From CAVRTM01 sp963724015 (GTDB taxonomy: Bacteria > Actinomycetota > Actinomycetes > Actinomycetales > Dermatophilaceae): 64,000 nucleotides of DNA. Both the position numbers and the translations under genes were made by a program. The stretch covers positions 186,001 to 250,000 of the forward strand of contig CAVRTM010000014.1 in the NCBI GenBank assembly GCA_963724015.1, given 5' to 3'. Under the pieces are notes generated by a model. That model made no database searches, was not told the DNA's origin, and was given only the letters and a program-made list of their open reading frames with translations. Shown piece by piece: positions 8,727 to 17,741 of the stretch (its first letter is position 1; the number at the start of each line of letters is the position of its first letter).

Positions 8727-11700
8727 ATGTCCCCCGAGCGCGCGCCCCAGCCCTCGCGCGCCCGCGGTCGGGGGCGTGGTCGGGGGCGGGGCGCGTCCGA
8801 TGGCCGCTCCAGCCGCCCGGCCCGGCCTCGCGAGGCCCCCGAGGTGCGCGAGGCGCGGATGGCGCGCCGCCGGGCCCTGCTGCCGGAGGTCACCTACCCC
8901 GAGGACCTGCCGGTCGTGGCGCGCAAGGACGACATCGCCGCCGCCATCCGCGACTCCCAGGTGGTGATCGTGGCGGGGGAGACCGGGTCCGGCAAGACCA
9001 CCCAGATCCCCAAGATCTGCCTCGAGCTCGGCCGCGGCATCGAGGGCACCATCGGCCACACCCAGCCCCGGCGGATCGCCGCACGGTCGGTGGCCGAGCG
9101 GATCGCCGAGGAGCTCGACACCGAGCTCGGCGCGGCCATCGGCTACCAGGTCCGGTTCACCGACCACTCCACGAGCGACACCCTGGTCAAGGTGATGACC
9201 GACGGCATCCTGCTGGCCGAGCTGCAGCGCGACCGCGACCTGCGCCGCTACGACACGATCATCATCGACGAGGCGCACGAGCGCAGCCTCAACATCGACT
9301 TCCTGCTCGGCTACCTCAAGCAGCTGCTGCCGCGCCGGCCGGACCTCAAGCTGATCATCACCTCGGCGACGATCGACCCCGAGCGCTTCGCGGAGCACTT
9401 CGCCAGCAACGGCACGCCGGCACCGATCATCGAGGTCTCGGGCCGCACCTACCCGGTCGAGGTCCGCTACCGTCCCCTCGGCGGGGGCGACCCCGAGGAC
9501 GACCGCGACCAGGTGACGGGCATCGGCCTCGCGGTCGAGGAGCTGTGGACCGAGGGCGGCGGAGACATCCTCGTCTTCCTCTCGGGCGAGCGGGAGATCC
9601 GTGACGCCGCAGAGCACCTCGAGGGCCTGTCGCTGCCGCACACCGAGATCCTGCCGCTGTACGGCCGGCTCTCCGCCGCGGAGCAGCACCGGGTCTTCGG
9701 CCGGCACACGGGGCGCCGGATCGTGTTGTCCACCAACGTGGCCGAGACGTCGCTGACCGTGCCCGGCATCCGCTACGTCGTCGACGCGGGCACGGCGCGG
9801 ATCTCCCGCTACAGCCAGCGGACCAAGGTGCAGCGGCTGCCGATCGAGCCGATCTCGCAGGCCAGCGCCAGCCAGCGGGCGGGGCGCTGCGGCCGCGTCG
9901 CCGACGGGATCTGCATCCGCCTCTACTCCCAGGAGGACTTCGAGTCCCGGCCGGAGTTCACCGACCCCGAGATCCTGCGCACCAACCTGGCCTCGGTCAT
10001 CCTGCAGATGACGTCCCTGGGTCTGGGCGACATCGCCCGCTTCCCGTTCGTCGAGCCGCCGGACTCCCGCCAGATCACCGACGGTGTGCGGCTGCTCGAG
10101 GAGCTGCACGCCATCGACGCCGGGTCGACCGACCCCCGCAAGCGGCTCACGGCCACCGGCCGCAAGATCGCGGCGCTGCCGGTCGACCCGCGGCTGGCCA
10201 GGATGGTGCTGGAGGCGGAGACCAACGGGGCCCTGCGCGAGGTGCTCGTCATCGTGTCCGCCCTGTCGATCCAGGACCCGCGCGAGCGGCCGATGGAGAA
10301 GCGCCAGCAGGCGGACGAGCAGCACCGGCGGTTCGCCGACGAGCACTCGGACTTCGTCGCGCTGCTCAACCTGTGGCACTACGTCAAGGAGCAGCAGCGT
10401 GAGCTGTCCGGCAGCGCGTTCCGCCGGATGTGCAAGCGGGAGTACCTGCACTACCTGCGGATCCGCGAGTGGCAGGACCTGCACAGCCAGCTCAAGGCCG
10501 CGTGCAAGTCCCTCGACCTGCAGCTCAACTCCGACGAGGCCGACGCCGACCGCGATCCACCAGTCACTGCTGGCCGGGCTGCTGTCGCACATCGGGCTCC
10601 GCGACGTCGAGAAGCGCGAGTACATCGGCGCGCGCAACGCCCGCTTCGGCATCTCGCCGGGCTCGGCGCTGTTCAAGAAGCAGCCGCAGTGGGTGATGTC
10701 GGCCGAGCTCGTCGAGACGACGCGGCTCTGGGCCCGCGTCAACGCCCGCACCGACCCGGCGTGGATCGAGCGGCTGGCCGGGCACCTCGTCAAGCGCAGC
10801 TACAGCGAGCCGCACTGGGAGAAGCGCCGTGGCGCCGCGGTGGCCCTGGAGAAGGTGACGCTGTACGGCGTACCCCTGGTCGTCGGGCCGCAAGGTCGAA
10901 CTACGCCCGGGTCAACCCCGAGGAGTCGCGGGAGCTGTTCATCCGCAACGCCCTGGTGGACGGCGAGTGGGACACCCACCACCGCTTCTTCCACGACAAC
11001 CGCGCGCTCATCCAGCGGCTGACCGAGCTCGAGCACCGGGCGCGACGCCGCGACATCCTCGTCGACGACGAGACGCTGGTGGCGTTCTACGACGAGCGGC
11101 TGCCGGCCGACATCGTCTCCGTGCGCCACTTCGACTCGTGGTGGAAGAAGGCGAGCCGCGAGCAGCCCGACCTGCTGACGTTCACCGAGGACCTGCTCGT
11201 CAGCGACGACGCGGGTGCGGTCAGCGCCGAGGACTACCCCCAGGTCTGGCAGCAGGGCGCGCTGAGCCTGCCGGTGACCTACCAGTTCGAGCCCGGCGCG
11301 GAGGCCGACGGCGTCACCGTGCACCTCCCGGTCGACGTGCTCAACCAGGTCGTCGACGTCGGGTTCGACTGGCAGGTGCCCGGACTCCGGCAGGACCTGG
11401 CCACCGCGCTGCTGAAGTCGCTGCCCAAGGCCACCCGTCGACACTTCGTCCCCACGCCGGACCACGCCCAGGCCGCGCTGGCCGACAGCGACCCTGCCGG
11501 CGGGCGCATGGATCACCGACGAGCTCGGCCGGGCCTTGAAGGCTCACACCGGCTTCGGGGTGGACCCGGGGGAGTGGGACTGGTCGCGCGTGCCGGACCA
11601 CCTGCGGATCACGTTCCGGGTCGAGGACCGCGCCGGCAGGGCGCTGGCCGAGGGCAAGGACCTGCGGGCGCTGCAGGACCGGCTCGCGCCGCAGATGCGC

Positions 11701-12602
11701 CAGACGATGGCGCAGGCGGCCGGCGCGGTGGAGCAGCAGCGGCCTGTCGCAGTGGAGCTTCGGGCCGCTGCCGGCGACGTTCGAGCAGCGCCGCGGTGAG
11801 CGGGTGATCCAGGGGTTCCCCTCGGTCGTCGACCACGGCGACAGCGTCTCGGTCGAGGTCCTGCCCACACCGTCCGAGCGGGACCACGCCACCAGGCTCG
11901 GTGTGCGAAGGCTGTTGCTGCTCAACACGACCGCGCCGTGGAAGCGGGTCCTCGCGGTGCTGTCGAACGCCCAGAAGCTGGCGCTCGGCAACAACCCCCA
12001 CGGCAGCGTGCCGGCGCTGCTGGACGACTGCCTGGCCTGCGCCGTCGACTCGATCGTGGCCGAGCGTCCCGGCGGCTCCGTGCTGACGCCGGAGGACTTC
12101 GAGGAGACCCTCGCCGCCGTCCGCCGCAGCGTCGTGGCCCGGGTGATCGAGGTCATCGAGCTCGTGGAGCCGGTCCTGGTCCGTGCCCGTGAGGTCGAGC
12201 TGGGCCAGGCAGCGCTGTCCAGCCCCGTCCTCGCCCCGGCCCGTGCGGACATGGAGCGGCAGCTGCGGGCGCTGGTGCGGCCCGGGTTCGTGGCCGACAC
12301 CGGGTTCGGCCGGCTGCGCCACCTCGAGCGCTACCTGCGGGCCATGCGGGTGCGCCAGGACAAGGTCCCCGGAGAGGTCGCCCGGGATGCCGAGCGGACC
12401 GCGGTGGTCGAGCGGGTCGAGCACGAGCGGGCGAGCCTGCTCGCGGCGCTGCCGCCGGCGCGCCGTACCGATCCCGACGTGGTCGGAGCTGCGCTGGATG
12501 GTCGAGGAGCTGCGGGTCAGCCTGTTCGCCCAGACGCTCGGCACCGCGCACCCGGTGTCGGAGAAGCGGATCTACAAGGCGATGGACGCCATCGAGGGCT
12601 GA
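8727..12602 (+). CDS. hrpA: ATP-dependent RNA helicase HrpA, six frame breaks
   Basis: A DEAH-box helicase of about 1290 residues. A basic Arg/Gly-rich N-terminus precedes Walker A GETGSGKT (84-91), DEAH at Asp181, SAT (ITSATID) and motif VI QRAGRCGR. The winged-helix, ratchet and DUF3418 parts follow, ending with SEKRIYKAMDAIEG. The frame is broken by single surplus bases near 10552, 10885, 10897, 11501, 11729 and 12483; removing one G or C at each restores the family sequence. The intact first 1.8 kb encodes the whole helicase core. Such regular, single-base breaks argue for sequence error rather than decay. HrpA-type helicases act in mRNA processing and ribosome rescue; the role here is inferred from homology. 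Confidence 0.88.
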
Positions 12603-12611
12603 GCGTGCCGC

Positions 12612-12630
12612 AGCCGCTGGGCGGGCGGCT
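12612..12630. terminator. Short hairpin between convergent hrpA and GNAT gene
   Basis: A 6-bp stem (AGCCGC / GCGGCT) with a 7-base loop lies in the 38-bp gap between the convergent gene ends. It could terminate transcription in either direction. Confidence 0.4.
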
Positions 12631-12640
12631 CAGCCACCGG

Positions 12641-13435
12641 TCAGTCCTGTTCGGCGATGCAGGCGGTGCCGACGCGCTCGAACCCGATGCGCTCGTAGAC
12701 CCGTGCCACGGCAACGGACTCGGCGGCGCAGAACACCGTGGTGACGCCCCGGCGCAGCGCGTCACCGGCCAGCAGCGCGGCGAGAGCCGCGGCCAGGCCA
12801 CGTCGCCGGTACGCCGGAAGGACAGCCACGCCCACGATCTCGCTGACCTCCCCGCGGGGGTTGTGCCCGCCCCCGCCCACGGCTCCCACGAGGGCATCGA
12901 AGGCGCCGGCCTGGACCGTGCGCCCGGTGGCGACCGCCTCGCGCACAGCGTCCACCGAGCCGTGGGAGGCCATCGCCGCGTCGCGCTCGGCGACGGACTC
13001 CGGTCCGGTGGCCGTCCCGCCGGCTCCGAAGCCCACGTGGACGGCCGCGCGGACCGCGCCGAGCTCGGCGGCGCCGGGGTCGAGCAGCCGCACCGTCGCC
13101 GCGGGCAGGCGTGGTGGACGCAGCGTGCGGAGCACCAGCAGCGGGCAGGACTTCACCGACATCCCGGCCTCGCGGGCCGCCAGGGCGAGCGAGGGGGTGG
13201 TCTCGTGCACCCACTCCAACGCCCGCGGGACGGCGAGCTCGCCCTGGCGCGCCAGGACCGCCGCCACGTCCTCGCGACGTACGACGTCCTTCAGCCCGAG
13301 GCGCGGCCGCGCGTAGAACGGCCAGCCGCGCTCGGCGACGAACAAGGTCAGGGGGCCGTGGTCCTCGGTGCGCGCGGTGGCCCTGGGCGCGGTGTCGTAG
13401 TAGCGCTCGAGCAGTGGCAAGGGGTTGGTGTCCAC
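12641..13435 (-). CDS. GNAT-family N-acetyltransferase
   Basis: A 264-residue protein. The acetyl-CoA-binding core is in the C-terminal half: EIVGVAVLPAYRRRGLAAAL matches motif A (V-x-P-x-x-R-x-x-G-x-A), followed by the AESVAVARVYERIGFERVG segment typical of the last GNAT strand and helix. The N-terminal 120 residues form a degenerate second GNAT-like region (LERYYDTAPR, GPLTLFVAERGWPFYARP). It starts at ATG 13435 and is intact. The strong hairpin at 13451-13506 lies just upstream, so it is probably transcribed from its own promoter rather than from the MFS operon. Substrate unknown. Confidence 0.85.
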   Translation of the reverse strand: MDTNPLPLLERYYDTAPRATARTEDHGPLTLFVAERGWPFYARPRLGLKDVVRREDVAAVLARQGELAVPRALEWVHETTPSLALAAREAGMSVKSCPLLVLRTLRPPRLPAATVRLLDPGAAELGAVRAAVHVGFGAGGTATGPESVAERDAAMASHGSVDAVREAVATGRTVQAGAFDALVGAVGGGGHNPRGEVSEIVGVAVLPAYRRRGLAAALAALLAGDALRRGVTTVFCAAESVAVARVYERIGFERVGTACIAEQD

Positions 13436-13450
13436 GCTGCGGAGGATGCC

Positions 13451-13506
13451 ACAGGGCCCGCCGCCCGGCCGACCGGTTTGACGGTCGTGCGGGCAGCGGG
13501 CCCTGT
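13451..13506 (-). terminator. Large hairpin terminator between MFS and GNAT genes
   Basis: A 17-bp stem with one mismatch (13451-13467 against 13490-13506, arms starting ACAGGGCCCGC and ending GCGGGCCCTGT) encloses a loop that can itself form a GACC/GGTC stem. It follows the MFS gene on the minus strand and precedes the GNAT start, so it should end the tetR-MFS transcript. Confidence 0.7.
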
Positions 13507-13538
13507 GACGGCCGTGTGACGGCCGTTGTGACGGCCGC
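13504..13538. repeat. Three tandem TGTGACGGCCG units
   Basis: Units at 13504-13514, 13515-13526 and 13527-13538 are near-identical 11-12 bp repeats, with a degenerate fourth (TGTGGCGGG). They sit between the MFS stop codon and the terminator hairpin. Confidence 0.7.
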
Positions 13539-13547
13539 TGTGGCGGG

Positions 13548-15101
13548 TCAGCCGACGTGGGCGCCCTGCCCCGCCTCCCGTGCGGCGAGGTCCTCGTGCT
13601 TGACGTTCAGGCCGAGGAAGACCAGCACCGCCCCGACGAGGATGAGACCCGCACCGACCATGAAGCCCTGCGTGGAGCCGAACGTCTGGGCCTGCAGCTG
13701 GAGCGAGTGCTTGGCTGCCTGCGCCTGCTCGGGCGACAGCGCGCCGGACTTCAGCTGCTGCATGAGCGCGGGCGTGAGCTCGGCCGCCTTGTCCTTGAAC
13801 CCGCTGGTGAAGACGGTGGTGAGCGCGGCCAGGCCGATCGCGCCACCGATCTGCTGGGCGGTGTTCAGCGCGGCCGAGCCGGCACCCGAGTCCTCGTCGT
13901 CCACGCCGGCCACGGCGGTCAGCGTCATCGGGACGAAGGTGAGGCCGAGACCGAACGCCAGCAGCAGGATCCAGGGCAGCAGCCCGGTGGCGTAAGTGCT
14001 GTGGACGGTCAGATGGGTGAAGCCCCACATGCCGACGGCGCCGAGCAGCGCACCGGGCCCGGAGATCCAGCGCGGGTCCACCTTGCTGGCCAGCGTCGAG
14101 GCGAGCGTGGCGGCGGCGACGATCCCGGCGCTGAACGGCAGGAACGCGAAGCCGGACTCCAGTGGCGAGTAGCCGAGGACCTGCTGGAGGTAGAGGCCGA
14201 GGAAGTAGAACATGGCGAACATGCCGGCGCCGACGATGAGCATGACGGCCAGGCTGACGCCGCGGGTGCGGTCGGCCAGGATCCGGATCGGCAGCAGGGC
14301 ATGCGCGGAGCGGCGCTCGATGAGCACGAAGACCGCCAGCAGGACGGCGCCGGCGATGAGGGAGACGAGCGTGACCGGGTCGAGCCAGCCGGCGTCCGGC
14401 TCGGCCGCGTGGGTCAGGCCGTAGACGATGCCGACCAGGCCGAGGGTCCCGGTGAACGCCCCGGGGAGGTCGAACCGGCCGGTCTGGCGGTCGGACTCGT
14501 TGAGGTGGCGCGGGGCCAGGAGCGCGACGAGCAGGCCGATCGGCACGTTGATGAAGAAGGTCCAGCGCCAGTTCACCTCGGTCAGTGCGCCGCCGAGGAT
14601 GAGCCCGACGGCGGCACCCGCCCCGGACATCGCGGCGTAGACACCCATGGCGCGGTTGCGCTCCTTGCCGGCTGGGAAGGTCGTGGTGATCAGGGCCAGC
14701 GCGGCGGGGGAGGCGAGGGCTGCGCCGACGCCCTGCAGGACGCGCGAGCCGATCATCATCGCCTCGTTCTGGGCGAGACCGCCGAGCAGCGAGGAGATGG
14801 CGAAGACAGCGACACCGAGGACGAACATCTTGCGGCGGCCGAGGACGTCACCGAGACGACCGCCGAGCAGCAGCAGGCTGCCGAGGGCGAGGGCATAGGC
14901 GTTGACGACCCAGGACAGGCTGCTGTTGCTGAAGCCGAGGTCGGTCTGGATGTGCGGGAGGGCGATGTTCACGATCGTGCCGTCGAGCACGATCATCAGC
15001 TGCGCGCCGCCGATGATGGCGAGGGCGAGGCCGAGGCCGCGCGGTGCGGGCGCGGCCGGGTCCTGCTGCGGCGGCGACGCCGAGGCGGTGGTGGTGGACA
15101 T
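13548..15101 (-). CDS. MFS multidrug transporter, DHA2 (14-TM) family
   Basis: A 517-residue integral membrane protein with about 14 hydrophobic segments. It carries the DHA2 signature VLDGTIVNIALPHIQ in the first helix, GGRLGDVLGRRKMF (motif A) after the second, and the LQGVGAALASPAAL antiporter region (motif C-like) in the middle of the first half. It predicts proton-driven export of drugs or hydrophobic cations. The ATG at 15101 is chosen, behind AAAGGA; the open frame extends far upstream but that part is the tetR gene read out of frame. It lies 23 bp downstream of the tetR stop in the same direction, forming a regulator-pump operon. Intact frame. Confidence 0.93.
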   Translation of the reverse strand: MSTTTASASPPQQDPAAPAPRGLGLALAIIGGAQLMIVLDGTIVNIALPHIQTDLGFSNSSLSWVVNAYALALGSLLLLGGRLGDVLGRRKMFVLGVAVFAISSLLGGLAQNEAMMIGSRVLQGVGAALASPAALALITTTFPAGKERNRAMGVYAAMSGAGAAVGLILGGALTEVNWRWTFFINVPIGLLVALLAPRHLNESDRQTGRFDLPGAFTGTLGLVGIVYGLTHAAEPDAGWLDPVTLVSLIAGAVLLAVFVLIERRSAHALLPIRILADRTRGVSLAVMLIVGAGMFAMFYFLGLYLQQVLGYSPLESGFAFLPFSAGIVAAATLASTLASKVDPRWISGPGALLGAVGMWGFTHLTVHSTYATGLLPWILLLAFGLGLTFVPMTLTAVAGVDDEDSGAGSAALNTAQQIGGAIGLAALTTVFTSGFKDKAAELTPALMQQLKSGALSPEQAQAAKHSLQLQAQTFGSTQGFMVGAGLILVGAVLVFLGLNVKHEDLAAREAGQGAHVG

Positions 15102-15124
15102 GGCGTCCGGTCCTTTCGGGGGGT

Positions 15125-15757
15125 TCAGGGGAGGGTGTCGGCGGCGGCCGGTGCGGCCGGCGCGGAGCCGAGGGTGGCGCGCGCCGCGGGCAGGACGACG
15201 CTGTCCAGCACGTGGGCGACGCGCTGGGGCGTGGCGTGGATGTCGAAGACGAACCGGTCGTGGACGCAGATGGCCGGGAGCGTGTTGGCCAGCAGGTGCA
15301 GGTCGGCGTCCGCGCCGACCTCTCCCCGCGCCTGGGCTCGTGTGAACGCGGCCAGCGCCCGGTCGAGCTTGGGCTCGACGAAGCGCCGGCGGAACCCGGC
15401 GAACAGCTCGGCGTCGCGGTGCATCGCCGGGACGAGGGCGCCGAGCACGGCCGGGGAGTCGTCGCACAGGCCTCCCCGCCCGCACGCCTGGGCGATCAGG
15501 TCCGAACGCAGCGAGCCGGTGTCGTCGTTCCCCTCCTCGGGGGCGGCGAGCTGGGCGGCCACCGCATCCAGCACCAGGTCGGCCTTGGTCGGCCAGCGCC
15601 GGTAGAGCGTGGCCTTGCTGGCCCGGACGGCGGTGGCCACGGCGTCGAACGTCAGCTTGTCGTAGCCGGCCTCGACGAGCAGTGCCACCACGGCGGCGAA
15701 GATCTCGCTCTCGCGCTCGCCCTCGATCCGGGGCCGGCAGGTCGTGGGGTCAGGCAT
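15125..15757 (-). CDS. TetR-family regulator of the MFS exporter
   Basis: A 210-residue TetR repressor. The N-terminal helix-turn-helix is clear (IFAAVVALLVEAGYDKLTFD, then ASKATLYRRWPTKADLVLDA), and the C-terminal ligand domain contains the TetR_C-type segments FRRRFVEPKLDRALAAF and CVHDRFVFDIHATPQ. It is first in the operon with the DHA2 pump. A perfect inverted repeat 43 bp upstream of its start (15800-15814) is the probable operator, predicting autoregulated, ligand-inducible expression of both genes. The frame is intact. Confidence 0.93.
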   Translation of the reverse strand: MPDPTTCRPRIEGERESEIFAAVVALLVEAGYDKLTFDAVATAVRASKATLYRRWPTKADLVLDAVAAQLAAPEEGNDDTGSLRSDLIAQACGRGGLCDDSPAVLGALVPAMHRDAELFAGFRRRFVEPKLDRALAAFTRAQARGEVGADADLHLLANTLPAICVHDRFVFDIHATPQRVAHVLDSVVLPAARATLGSAPAAPAAADTLP

Positions 15758-15794
15758 GGTGGGCTCGTCTCCGGAGCTGTTGGGTCACGTCTCG

Positions 15795-15814
15795 ATAGTA
15801 CGAAACTGTTTCGT
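15795..15814 (-). promoter_or_regulatory. TetR operator overlapping the tetR-MFS promoter
   Basis: ACGAAAC-T-GTTTCGT (15800-15814) is a perfect 7+7 bp inverted repeat. On the minus strand it runs directly into a TACTAT -10 hexamer (15800-15795) about 38 bp before the tetR start, so a bound repressor would cover the -35 to -10 interval. Confidence 0.7.
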
Positions 15815-15862
15815 TCCATCCGGAGCGTACGTCGGGACCCATCCCGAGGCCAAACCCGGCGC

Positions 15863-16378
15863 TCAGGTGCCCCGGGGCGCGCCTCCTGACAGCACGGACC
15901 CGCTGGGGACCGTCGCGGCGTCGGGCGACGTGGCTCCCGGTGCCTGGCCCTGGCCCAGGGCGCTGAGCAGGTCGCCCAGCAGGCCGGTCAGCCGCCCGAG
16001 GTCGACGCCGGGTGCTTGGGCGCCGATGCGGGCCATCTCCTGGGCCACCAGGGGAGCGAGGCGGTCGTGGGCGATGCGGCCGCGGGGTGCCAGCAGCACG
16101 AGCACCCGTCGACGGTCGTCCACGCCGACCCGGCGGTACACCAGGCCGTCGGCGACCATGCGGTCGACCCGCTTGGTGAGCGTCGGAGGGAGCAACAGCG
16201 TGGCCTGGGCGATCGCGGTCATCGGCCGCCCTCCGGTGCGGGCCAGCAGCGACAGCACGCGCCACTCGTCGACGGTGCACCCCTCGGCGGCGAGCAGGGC
16301 CGTGAGCCGGCCGGTGACCTCCCGCTCCACGCGACTGAGGAGGTCGGGCAGGGACGGGCCCTCATCGGTCGCAACCAT
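15863..16378 (-). CDS. MarR-family transcriptional regulator
   Basis: A 171-residue winged-helix protein: TVDEWRVLSLLARTGGRPMTAIAQA, then TLTKRVDRMVADGLVYRR and the wing DDRRRVLVLLAPRGR, all in MarR order. The frame is open further upstream, but ATG 16378 gives the standard MarR length and leaves an 88-bp divergent intergenic region to the AmiC-like gene. The C-terminal 25 residues are Pro/Ser/Gly-rich and probably disordered. It could regulate either the divergent formamide cluster or the neighbouring exporter; the divergent position favours the former, but this is inference. Confidence 0.85.
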   Translation of the reverse strand: MVATDEGPSLPDLLSRVEREVTGRLTALLAAEGCTVDEWRVLSLLARTGGRPMTAIAQATLLLPPTLTKRVDRMVADGLVYRRVGVDDRRRVLVLLAPRGRIAHDRLAPLVAQEMARIGAQAPGVDLGRLTGLLGDLLSALGQGQAPGATSPDAATVPSGSVLSGGAPRGT

Positions 16379-16466
16379 TGCGCGCTCCCGGCGTCCTGGA
16401 GTAGTGAGGACACCGTATCGCCAGGGCGTCGCCCGAGGCGTGACCGTCCGTCCCGGGGAGGTCGAC

Positions 16467-17567
16467 GTGGTCCGATGGCCCGCTCCGGATCCGCCGCGCC
16501 GCGCCGCGCCGGCTCGGTCCCGCCAGCCCCTGGACGTGGCCCTCGTCATCCCGCTGCACGGCCCGGCGGGCATCGTCGGGCCGTCCTCGGAGCTCTGTGC
16601 CCAGCTGGCGGCAGAGGAGCTCAACGCCGGACTCGGCGTGCTCGGGCGCGAGCTGCGGCTGACCGTGGTGGACGGGTCCGGGGACCCCGTGCAGGTCGCG
16701 GAGGAGGTGCAAGGGCTGGTGTGCAGGCGCCAGGTCGAGGCGGTGGTCGGCTGGCACCTCTCCGCCCTGCGGGAGGTGCTGGCGCCCTGCGTCGCCCCCC
16801 ACGTGCCCTACGTCTACAGCGCCGTGTACGAGGGAGGCGAGCACACGCCGGGCGTCTTCCTGACCGGGGAGACACCCGCCCTGCAGCTGCGCCCCGCGAT
16901 CCGATGGCTGGTGGAGAGCCTGGGTGTACGACGCTGGGCGGTGGTGGGGGACGACTACGTGTGGCCCCGCCGGTCGGCTGCCCGGGCCCGTCGCTACCTG
17001 GGCGAGTGCGGCGTCGAGCTGGTCGAGGAGGCCTTCGTCCCGCTCGGGACGGCCGACTTCCGGGCGACCCTGGAACGGCTCGACCGCAGCGCCGCCGACG
17101 CGGTGCTGATGCTGCTGGTCGGGCAGGACGCGGTGCAGTTCAACCGGCAGTTCGCGGCGTACGGCCTGGACGAGCGGTGCTGTCGCCTCAGCCCGCTGAT
17201 CACCGAGGACATGCTCCTCGCCTCGGGCGCGGACGCGACGCGCGGCGTCTACGCGGCCGCCGGTTACTTCGAGTCGCTGGTCACCACGAGCAGCCTGGAC
17301 TTCGGTGCGCGGTTCACCCGGCGCTTCGGTGCCGACGCGCCGTCCCTGAACAGCCCGGGCGAGTCGTGCTACGAGGCCGTGCGGCTGCTGGCCGAGCTGG
17401 TCACCCGGGCGGGGTCCACCGACGTGGGGGCGGTCTGCGCCACGGCCGGCGCCGCCAGCTACGAGGGTGCCCGCGGTCGGGTGCGGCTGCGTGGCAACCA
17501 CCTCGAGCAGCCGATGTACCTCGCCCGGGCCGACGGCCTGGAGTTCGACGTCATCGCGACCCTCTAG
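16467..17567 (+). CDS. Cytosolic AmiC/UrtA-like periplasmic-binding-fold sensor
   Basis: A 366-residue protein of the branched-chain amide/urea-binding fold (Peripla_BP_6). Recognisable blocks are DVALVIPLHGPAGIVGPSS, AAEELNAGLGVLGRELRL, HTPGVFLTGETP and VGDDYVWPRRSA. The start is GTG 16467, with GGGGAGG 5 nt upstream. No signal peptide or lipobox precedes the domain, so it should stay in the cytosol like Pseudomonas AmiC, which senses amides and controls amidase expression. The next gene is a formamidase, 174 bp downstream with its own promoter. No AmiR/ANTAR partner is nearby, so how it would transmit the signal is open. A transporter-free UrtA relative is the alternative. Confidence 0.8.
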   Translation: MVRWPAPDPPRRAAPARSRQPLDVALVIPLHGPAGIVGPSSELCAQLAAEELNAGLGVLGRELRLTVVDGSGDPVQVAEEVQGLVCRRQVEAVVGWHLSALREVLAPCVAPHVPYVYSAVYEGGEHTPGVFLTGETPALQLRPAIRWLVESLGVRRWAVVGDDYVWPRRSAARARRYLGECGVELVEEAFVPLGTADFRATLERLDRSAADAVLMLLVGQDAVQFNRQFAAYGLDERCCRLSPLITEDMLLASGADATRGVYAAAGYFESLVTTSSLDFGARFTRRFGADAPSLNSPGESCYEAVRLLAELVTRAGSTDVGAVCATAGAASYEGARGRVRLRGNHLEQPMYLARADGLEFDVIATL

Positions 17568-17597
17568 GTCCGTCGACCGGCTGGGCGCACGCAGGTC

Positions 17598-17626
17598 TTG
17601 ACCAGTGCTGTCGCTGGAAATAGTTT
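17598..17626 (+). promoter_or_regulatory. Promoter of the formamidase gene
   Basis: TTGACC (17598-17603), a 17-bp spacer and TAGTTT (17621-17626) make the best-formed sigma-70-type promoter in this part of the window. It sits in a local AT-rich patch. The -10 lies inside a small inverted repeat GAAA-TAG-TTTC (17618-17628), a possible regulator site. Confidence 0.65.
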
Positions 17627-17741
17627 CTAGGTGAAGTAACACTCCGCGGGATCACGCCCGGACGTGGCGTGCAGGGGCGGGGAGTGCGGCTGACCCGAAC
17701 AGCAGCGACCCAGACCCTCCACCCACCCGAAGGAGCTCCCC

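Noticed and set aside
8358..10793. An 811-residue leftward open frame opposite hrpA
   Set aside because: No recognisable domain; it mirrors the conserved helicase core on the other strand.
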